Source: Alphaproteobacteria bacterium (GTDB taxonomy: Bacteria > Pseudomonadota > Alphaproteobacteria > Micropepsales > Micropepsaceae). Taken from it: a DNA stretch of 64,000 nucleotides. Within the stretch, counting starts at the first letter, position 1; each line of letters starts with the position of its first letter. Below, piece by piece: positions 63,705 to 64,000 of this stretch. The stretch spans positions 620,001 to 684,000 of the forward strand of contig WGMH01000001.1 in assembly GCA_016125165.1 (NCBI GenBank). Reading direction: 5' to 3'. The notes beneath the pieces are model-generated. The model was not told where the DNA came from. It did no database searches and saw only the letters and a list, made by a program, of their open reading frames with translations. Both the position numbers and the translations under genes were made by a program.

Positions 63705-64000
63705 CTAGTTGAGCCGGCGTTTCAGGCTGGAAAGCGCGATGGCCGCTTCATTGTGCAGCGGCGCGCCAGACTTTGCGATATCGAGACAGGATTCATAGGC
63801 CTTGCGTGCGGCGCCAAGCGCGCCCGTCACTTCGTTGAGCCGCGCAAGTTCCAGCCACAGATCCGGCCGGCGCGGCGCGATCATCACCATGCGCCGGGCA
63901 ATCTCCAACGCCCGCACGCGCTCGCCAAGATTGAGCGCACGAATCTTGATGTTGTTGATCAGACGCAGCAGAACTTCGGTATCGCTCACCGGTTCGGAAA
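63705..64000 (-). CDS. SirB1/transglutaminase-like family protein, C-terminal part only
   Basis: The frame is open through the window edge, so the N-terminal part lies outside. The visible 98 residues read [42 protein letters not shown], a TPR-like helical tail characteristic of the end of SirB1/transglutaminase-like proteins (the 'NNIK.RAL' block). A GTG at 63989 could be read as a start, but continuity upstream makes truncation by the edge more likely. It ends 10 bases before gshB on the same strand. Confidence 0.75.
   Translation of the reverse strand, partial: SEPVSDTEVLLRLINNIKIRALNLGERVRALEIARRMVMIAPRRPDLWLELARLNEVTGALGAARKAYESCLDIAKSGAPLHNEAAIALSSLKRRLN

Overview
The window reads as one contiguous stretch of an alphaproteobacterial chromosome. 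Reasons: high GC with dense gene packing and many 4-base ATGA start/stop overlaps; the tsaB-rimI-fur-plsC-miaB-phoH-ybeY-corC-lnt-HTH block, which is a typical alphaproteobacterial order; a Coq7 ubiquinone hydroxylase; an SDHAF4/DUF1674 protein; an OlsB-type ornithine-lipid acyltransferase; a TipN-like polarity protein; and a full-length crotonyl-CoA carboxylase/reductase. I cannot fix the genus. I see no rRNA, tRNA, CRISPR array, transposase, integrase or phage gene, and no gene-free stretch longer than 300 bases; the longest gaps are about 240 bases (upstream of pstC), about 190 (upstream of the membrane protein at 46585) and about 180 (17-18.6 kb and 27 kb).

Layout. 0-6 kb: the end of an OmpA-like protein, small membrane proteins, a low-affinity iron permease homologue, a YifB/ComM ATPase and a large TPR protein fused to a 2OG-Fe(II) oxygenase. 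6-9.2 kb: a Rieske oxygenase divergent from a MoxR ATPase/vWA pair. 9.3-14.6 kb: two related secreted retropepsin-like proteins (one intact, one that has lost both catalytic motifs) around a GST and an M24 peptidase. 14.6-22 kb: methyltransferases, a DUF2975 membrane protein with its small HTH regulator, a ferredoxin/ferredoxin reductase pair, chorismate mutase, an Hpt protein, GNAT, DUF1272 and NnrU. 22-30 kb: TipN-like coiled-coil protein, RsmB, HtpX, SDHAF4, Nfu, a RutE-like nitroreductase and the start of the housekeeping block. 28.5-37.2 kb: tsaB to lnt, an XRE regulator and hisE. 37.3-46.4 kb: an ethylmalonyl-CoA pathway island (mcd, ccr, ecm) with four genes of unknown linkage between them. 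46.4-49.5 kb: a membrane protein plus a secreted vWA protein behind a CtrA-like box, then a small membrane-protein/winged-helix/30-residue-protein operon behind a perfect inverted repeat. 49.5-54.7 kb: gluQ, an esterase, an HNH nuclease, GNAT, coq7, dsbB-like, VOC and YgjP-like metallopeptidase genes. 54.7-57.5 kb: pstCAB with a recognisable Pho box but without pstS or phoU. 58-64 kb: a hybrid histidine kinase, ampG, olsB, gshB and the end of a SirB1-like gene.

How the genes fit together. The clearest metabolic theme is acetyl-CoA assimilation through the ethylmalonyl-CoA pathway: Ccr makes ethylmalonyl-CoA, Ecm converts it to methylsuccinyl-CoA and Mcd oxidises that to mesaconyl-CoA. Phosphate limitation is a second theme (Pho box-pstCAB; the ornithine-lipid gene olsB nearby, although I see no Pho box in front of it). 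Several small regulatory modules combine a short regulator with a membrane protein and a palindromic or hairpin element, and these are the least described parts of the window.
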